Positions 32,653 through 36,894 of a DNA stretch of 36,894 nt are shown in pieces. Each line of letters starts with the position of its first letter. Within the stretch, counting starts at the first letter, position 1. The position numbers and the translations under genes were made by a program. The notes below the pieces were generated by a model, which did not search any database, had not been told where the DNA came from, and was given only the letters and a program-made list of their open reading frames with translations. Origin of the DNA: Pirellula sp. (GTDB lineage Bacteria; Planctomycetota; Planctomycetia; Pirellulales; Pirellulaceae); contig JALOQZ010000009.1 of assembly GCA_025459245.1 (NCBI GenBank), positions 1-36,894 of the forward strand, in the 5' to 3' direction.

Positions 32653-34035
32653 TTATCGGTTGATACCTTGGAGCAAGGCCTGGAGACCGAAGGTGAAGAA
32701 AGTTCCGATACTGAAGTTCAGCACTTCTTCGCATGGCTTGTATCGCAGGATTAACGTGTCGCCCGGCATGACGAGGGGACGCTCGCGAGGATCGACTGCA
32801 GCTTTCGCCAAGTCTACTTCGATGGTGATTTGCCCGTTGCAAGGAGTCTTTCGGAGGATGTAGAGGATCCCTGGAGGGACGCCACCAATCGAGTTGATAC
32901 CAAATCCAGCTCCTTGTTGTTGCCCGCGTTGGCCAAGGCCGGTTCCAGCCATTGCCATCGCTCCGAGAACGTCCAAGTCGTAGTCGCGTGGGATGAGCCA
33001 TTCGCCACCTGCTAGCATACCGCCGGTGTAGAAGACTTCAGCATCTCGCGATTCGATATAGACCACGTCACCTTCTTCGAGCAGGATATCTTCGGGGCGG
33101 AAGGTTGGGACGACACCCGGCGGCAATCGCATGGGGATCTTGATAATGTTCGGATCATCCGGGAGTGGAGGAGGGCAGCTGCATGGATTGGGGTTCGAGA
33201 AGTAGGTCTGGTAAAACTGCTGTACGAACAGATCACGTTCCTTCTGATTGATCTTGCTGGCCTTGAGGATCTTCACTTCGTTCTTGGCATTGATACCGGG
33301 TAGACCGCCGGAGGACATCAGTGCATGAAGGACGTCGTTTTGATAGGCAGGCAATTTGATCATCTTGCCCGAGGAGCTTTGGTCCGAACCTCGAACATAG
33401 TTGCCCCGACCACCGGTTGCATTAGCAGCTTGCCAGAACGGGTTTTGCACAGCAACGTCTTGCCGAACAACGACAACGTTGTACGTCCGTTCTTGCATGA
33501 GCGTTACGCTCGGCTGCAATCGTGCGTTGTCTTGGACGATCTTCGCATCGAGGTACGCCTTCTTGACCAAGTTCGTGACTTGCTCAATCGTCATCCCTTT
33601 CACCTTGATCGGTTCGATCGATTGCAGGGAGATCGTCCCGTTTTCTTGAACAACGATTGGGAAGCCGATCGAAGGATCGAGCGTGCTTTGTTCCGTTGGC
33701 AAGTTAACAGGTGGCGGCTCGGGTGGTTTGTCAGCCGACGAGTAAGGGAGGATCCCCTCGATATAGACACCGAGGATGTCCCCCGCATCGAGCAAGTACT
33801 GACGCGGTGGTTCCTGCGTAAGTCTCGATGGATCGAGCGGCACTAAATTGTTCTTCGTTTGAGCCAGGAATTGAGGAGGCAGCCGTCGAACCGGGATCCC
33901 TGTAATGGGTTGGGTCAACGATGTACAGCCGGTACTCAGGCCGCCGAGGACGAGCAAGCCGGTTACGGCCGCTGATCGGCAAAGTTGGCGTAGCGACGAA
34001 GCTGTCTTCCGCCACAGTTTTATTCGGTTCGTCAT
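32653..34035 (-). CDS. Polysaccharide export lipoprotein (Wza-like, Poly_export/SLBB)
   Basis: This is an outer-membrane polysaccharide export protein. The lipoprotein signal is RSAAVTGLLVLGGLSTGC, with the lipidated Cys at about 37 from the chosen start. The Poly_export domain begins at RQYLLDAGDILGVYIEGILP. Its second part is FPIVVQENGTISLQSIEPIKVKGMTIEQVTNLVKKAYL, and SLBB-like regions follow (TYNVVVVRQDV; HALMSSGGLPGINAKNEVKIL; EVFYTGGMLAGGEWLIPRDYDLDVLGAMAMAGT). A Pro-rich insert (SSADKPPEPPPVNLPTEQS) and another (NPNPCSCPPPLPDDPN) interrupt the domains. The track start is 34077; I prefer the Met at 34035 (MTNRIKLWRK). The O-antigen-ligase-like gene nearby supports a glycan export role. 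Confidence 0.9.
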   Translation of the reverse strand: MTNRIKLWRKTASSLRQLCRSAAVTGLLVLGGLSTGCTSLTQPITGIPVRRLPPQFLAQTKNNLVPLDPSRLTQEPPRQYLLDAGDILGVYIEGILPYSSADKPPEPPPVNLPTEQSTLDPSIGFPIVVQENGTISLQSIEPIKVKGMTIEQVTNLVKKAYLDAKIVQDNARLQPSVTLMQERTYNVVVVRQDVAVQNPFWQAANATGGRGNYVRGSDQSSSGKMIKLPAYQNDVLHALMSSGGLPGINAKNEVKILKASKINQKERDLFVQQFYQTYFSNPNPCSCPPPLPDDPNIIKIPMRLPPGVVPTFRPEDILLEEGDVVYIESRDAEVFYTGGMLAGGEWLIPRDYDLDVLGAMAMAGTGLGQRGQQQGAGFGINSIGGVPPGILYILRKTPCNGQITIEVDLAKAAVDPRERPLVMPGDTLILRYKPCEEVLNFSIGTFFTFGLQALLQGINR

Positions 34036-34163
34036 GGGATTCCGTTCCACAGACATGGTTCGCACCTCAAGGCCCAAGCAGGGCGATCAACATTCGGTTC
34101 GTATTGCGGGATGGTATCGAGCGAGGTATGCAACCTCGATGCGATGATTTATGAGAGGGCTTG

Positions 34164-34862
34164 CTAACGATTGGGCACAGCCACCGGAGTTGGAATCAGG
34201 CTTGCGCCCTGCTCCATCACTTCACCCTCGTGGATGATTTCCCCTTCGATCACAGCGTCCGCTGGAATCGCGTTCGTGCGGCCGAAGTTCGTGATGCCAT
34301 CCGGAACGGCTTGCTGTGGAATGGGATACATTCCTGCGTAGGACGGGTCTAGCAAACCGTGCTGAGCATATTGCTGCTGTACCGATAGGGATGTTTGGAT
34401 TTGGGAGTAATTCCCAATTCCGTCTTCCTCTGCAGCTCGTGCTCCATGCGGAAAACCGGAGAACCAAGCGGACACCTTCGCTTGGCCTTCGCAAGACTGA
34501 TATCTCCATCCCCAATACTCGCGGGGTGGGAAGGTTGGCACACAACCAGTGCCTCCGTCCGCGATATCCATGTAGCCAGCTCGAAAACCTCGAGCAAAGT
34601 CTTTGATGTATTTTTGGTTCGCGAAGCAGTCTTTGCGAGCGTGCCAAGCACGGCGAGCTGAGACGGCGTTGCGATCTCTTAGCATTTTCTCATTCCACCC
34701 GGCGTTGTAGGTCCACACATTGTGGAGCCCGGTGAATGCGGAACAGCCGCCGAAAGGTAATACGACGGCGCCCAGTAGCATTGCGACGACCAAGCGACGT
34801 CGTGAGCGTTTTTTGGAGACATTGCTAATAGCTGCAGCAAGCTCCGTGAAATTTACCGACAT
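34164..34862 (-). CDS. Hypothetical lipoprotein upstream of the polysaccharide export gene
   Basis: I cannot name this family. The chosen start (MSVNFTELAAAISNVSKKRSRRRL) has a GGGGG stretch eight bases upstream; the track start is 34886. The signal peptide has a strongly basic n-region and a lipobox PFGGC (Cys40). The mature part begins with aromatic/charged helices (LHNVWTYNAGWNEKMLRDRNAVSARRAWHARKDCF). A dense conserved-looking block follows: FARGFRAGYMDIADGGTGC, PPREYWGWRYQSCEGQAKVSAWFSGFPHGARAAEEDGIG. The tail is Pro/Gln-rich. Three further Cys could form disulphides. It precedes the export gene by about 130 bases on the same strand and so probably belongs to the same surface-glycan locus. 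Confidence 0.78.
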   Translation of the reverse strand: MSVNFTELAAAISNVSKKRSRRRLVVAMLLGAVVLPFGGCSAFTGLHNVWTYNAGWNEKMLRDRNAVSARRAWHARKDCFANQKYIKDFARGFRAGYMDIADGGTGCVPTFPPREYWGWRYQSCEGQAKVSAWFSGFPHGARAAEEDGIGNYSQIQTSLSVQQQYAQHGLLDPSYAGMYPIPQQAVPDGITNFGRTNAIPADAVIEGEIIHEGEVMEQGASLIPTPVAVPNR

Positions 34863-34886
34863 TCGGATGCCCCCTATTCGAATCAA

Positions 34887-35137
34887 TCAATGAGGAGGGA
34901 GCGTGTTGCGGACACGCAGACCCCGGAAACCCCATTGCATGGAAGTATCGGTAAACCATGTGGCAGAGTTTAATCTATGTAACGACCATGCCAACTTTGG
35001 CGGATTTGTCATAAAAACCGGAACGCCCTCCTGTATCAATCGTTCCGCTTGCTAAAGAATCAATCCGTGTAGAGTTCCCTGTTTTTACAAATGCACCGTT
35101 TTTTGCCTTTCTAGGAGATTAGGCTAAGGATGCTTCG
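34887..35137. other. Divergent promoter region between hypothetical lipoprotein and O-antigen ligase
   Basis: This 251-base AT-richer gap separates two divergent genes. On the minus strand a good promoter is seen (listed separately). On the plus strand only weak candidates were found, and AAGGA sits seven bases before the ligase ATG at 35138. No ORF or repeat is evident. Confidence 0.6.
35011..35039 (-). promoter_or_regulatory. Candidate promoter for the lipoprotein / polysaccharide export genes
   Basis: On the minus strand TTGATA (35039-35034) and TTTTAT (35016-35011) are 17 bases apart. The start point would be near 35004, giving a leader of about 140 bases to the preferred start at 34862. 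Confidence 0.4.
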
Positions 35138-36894
35138 ATGCCTCGTGAAAGACGGAGAATGATGGATAGCGACCCCCTGCCAGACGACGTTTCTAAGCTT
35201 CAACGCGAAATCAGCCGTGATTCAAGCTCGCGACGGAACTCCCGTTCTAGCGGGCGTAGCAGCCGCCGGCCAAGTTCGGAGAAGGAACGCGGTCGCAACA
35301 GTTCTCGAGCAGGCAAATCTCGGGAAAAGGGTGGCGATTGGTTCGCCGGTGCAATCGGTTGGCCGATCCGGATCGGTTGTCTGGCTCTGGTCCTGGCTTC
35401 GCCCTGGTTCTACGGCTCCGCACCTTGGGTCAGCCAGTATTACTTGAACTGGGGATTGCTCGTAGGAGCAGCTGCGACGCTTGTTTATGTAGTTGTCGCT
35501 GCAATTCGACGCGCCGAGATCCCAAACCTTCCTGTCGCATCCTGGTTTCTACTCTCCCTATTCGCGATCGCCGCTTACCAAACCAGCAGCCAATACGATT
35601 TGCTCGACAGTCCGAATGCTCCACCCAGCGTTCAAGTTCAACGCTGGGCCTTGGGTGTCACCTCCGCCCCGTCACCGATCGATGGATACACTATTGAGCC
35701 CGATTCCTTCGTTGCGAATCAAATTCCATGCGATCTTCAGAAGGTCTCTGCATCCCCATTGACCAGAAGCATCGAACCGCTTCATTCACGGGGCGCGATG
35801 ATGGCAATTCTCCTGTCTGCATTGCTCTGCTGGTGCGGCGCTGCTCACTTCAGCACTCGGCAAGGCCAGTTGTTGCTCTTCTTAACCATCACTATCACCG
35901 GAGTGGCCGTCGCCGCTTTCGGGATTCAGGGTGCGCTTTCCTACAAAGAGACAAATATATTAGGGCTTCGGACTGGTTCGTCCTTCGCTTCCTTTCAATC
36001 GAAGAACTCGGCAGGTGGTTATCTCAACGTGGCTCTCGCTGGTGCGATAGGCCTCTTTGCTTGGTCGCTGATCCATCTCAAACGAAAGAAGATGGATGTT
36101 CGGTATCGAGTCTCCGAGGAAAATACATTTATGAAGCTCAAGGGATCGGTGGAGGATTTCTTCGCGGATCTCAACACGGCCCAGATCGCCTCGCTTCTGT
36201 GTCTGGTTTTGCTCGTCGTCGCACTCCTGATGAGCTTGTGCCGCGGTGCGGTTGTATCAGCCGTCGTCGCGATCATCGGTGCAGCCATGATGGCGAACTA
36301 TAAAAGTCGAGGACGAGGAGGCGCGATTGTTTCTGCATTATTGATCTTCGTCTCGATCGGCAGCATGGTTGCTTTGCAAGTCGACGAGGATGTCTACGGG
36401 CGATTGCAGAGCTTAGCTGAATTTGACTTGGAAGAGGATTCCATCAACGGCCGGACTTACATTTGGGGCGTGGCATGGAAAGCGATGCTCTTCTATGGAT
36501 GGCTAGGAAGCGGATTGGGAACCTTTCACTTTGCCTACTTGCCCTTTCAAGATCCCTCTTCGCCAGGCTGGTTCTATCATCCCGAGAGCCTCTACTTTCA
36601 ATGTGCTGTCGATTTAGGTTGGGTCGGGATCTCGATCATGATCGTCGGAATCCTTACCTCCTTCATGTCGATTCAACGCCGTATTCCAGGGGATGTTTGG
36701 AAATACGGGTTCCCCATGAAGCTTGCGGGTGCTTATTTGCTGATCAGTCAATGCGCCCACTCGGCCGTCGATTTCGCGATGATTGTCCCGGCCTTATTCA
36801 TCCCGACGTCTCTCCTCTTCGGAGCAGCGAGCGCGTCTATCCGCCGCGCCTGCAACATGTCGAGCAAGTATGCCGATCCGAGAGAGAAGTTAGA
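35138..36894 (+). CDS. O-antigen ligase-like membrane protein (partial, runs off right edge)
   Basis: This frame stays open to the window end and is absent from the ORF track, so I translated it by hand (585 codons so far). The first ~75 residues are cytoplasmic and unusually rich in Ser, Arg and Lys (SSSRRNSRSSGRSSRRPSS). About ten or more membrane helices follow (IRIGCLALVLASPWFYG, LLLFLTITITGVAVAAFGI, GYLNVALAGAIGLFAW, IASLLCLVLLVVALLMSL). The Wzy_C/O-antigen ligase hallmark regions are present: SFASFQSKNSAGGYLNVALA (candidate periplasmic/TM loop), LCRGAVVSAVVAI, and the large loop GRTYIWGVAWKAMLFYGWLGSGLGTF...YHPESLYFQCAVDLGWVG. AAGGA precedes the ATG by seven bases. Together with the export lipoprotein it suggests a surface or exopolysaccharide locus continuing beyond the window. 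Confidence 0.88.
   Translation, partial: MPRERRRMMDSDPLPDDVSKLQREISRDSSSRRNSRSSGRSSRRPSSEKERGRNSSRAGKSREKGGDWFAGAIGWPIRIGCLALVLASPWFYGSAPWVSQYYLNWGLLVGAAATLVYVVVAAIRRAEIPNLPVASWFLLSLFAIAAYQTSSQYDLLDSPNAPPSVQVQRWALGVTSAPSPIDGYTIEPDSFVANQIPCDLQKVSASPLTRSIEPLHSRGAMMAILLSALLCWCGAAHFSTRQGQLLLFLTITITGVAVAAFGIQGALSYKETNILGLRTGSSFASFQSKNSAGGYLNVALAGAIGLFAWSLIHLKRKKMDVRYRVSEENTFMKLKGSVEDFFADLNTAQIASLLCLVLLVVALLMSLCRGAVVSAVVAIIGAAMMANYKSRGRGGAIVSALLIFVSIGSMVALQVDEDVYGRLQSLAEFDLEEDSINGRTYIWGVAWKAMLFYGWLGSGLGTFHFAYLPFQDPSSPGWFYHPESLYFQCAVDLGWVGISIMIVGILTSFMSIQRRIPGDVWKYGFPMKLAGAYLLISQCAHSAVDFAMIVPALFIPTSLLFGAASASIRRACNMSSKYADPREKL

Noticed and set aside
35728-36303. 191-codon plus-strand ORF inside the ligase region
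   Set aside because: The hand-translated ligase frame is hydrophobic and carries family motifs; this frame is Arg/Cys-rich and out of phase.

Overview
The window reads as chromosomal DNA of a planctomycete, most likely a member of the Pirellulales. This is inferred from gene content, not from a marker search. The clues are a CotH-type kinase with long Gly/Pro tracts, two PQQ-type beta-propeller proteins, a ThuA-like protein with a Tat-type leader, a planctomycete-style Flp pilin (G/PSPLEY), lipoprotein families without wider homologues that I can recognise, frequent GTG/TTG starts and moderately high GC. No rRNA, tRNA, CRISPR array, transposase or integrase was seen. The window is ordinary chromosome rather than a mobile island.

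Layout. 1-3.4 kb (minus): a tail-specific protease followed by a membrane-anchored PQQ propeller protein that runs off the left edge. 3.6-7.7 kb (plus): a translation cluster, rpmI-rplT-(terminator/possible attenuator)-pheS-pheT, with no infC in front and a short PheT. 7.7-9.3 kb (minus): a LOG-family protein and a TetR regulator. The TetR gene is divergent from an RND efflux adaptor and pump (9.4-13.9 kb, plus), with a near-perfect palindromic operator candidate in the shared promoter region. 14.0-14.9 kb (plus): a ThuA-like protein, ending in a terminator that overlaps the 3' end of cotH. 15.0-19.0 kb (minus): a compact VTC-domain / DUF4956 / CotH-kinase operon, the most interesting multi-gene unit here. 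19.3-20.5 kb (minus): a second PQQ propeller protein. 20.7-20.9 kb (plus): a 58-residue Flp-type pilin gene. 21.0-24.5 kb (minus): housekeeping genes purB, ribE, rsmA and a RidA-family gene. 24.6-26.6 kb (minus): a HEAT-repeat protein followed by a small membrane protein. 27.0-29.2 kb (plus): rpsR, a hotdog thioesterase, a small lipoprotein and a phosphoglycolate-phosphatase-like HAD enzyme. 29.3-32.6 kb (plus): the Tad secretion core cpaF/tadA-tadB-tadC, ending in a bidirectional hairpin. 32.7-34.9 kb (minus): a Wza-like polysaccharide export lipoprotein and a hypothetical lipoprotein. They are divergent from an O-antigen-ligase-like gene (35.1 kb to the right edge).

How the parts fit together. 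The pilin at 20.7 kb is a plausible substrate of the Tad machinery encoded 8.5 kb downstream. The export lipoprotein and O-antigen ligase suggest an exopolysaccharide or surface glycan locus continuing to the right. The VTC/DUF4956/CotH trio joins a triphosphate-tunnel polymerase-like enzyme, a membrane protein and a secreted kinase-like protein in one translationally coupled operon. The pump operon is probably controlled by the adjacent TetR protein.
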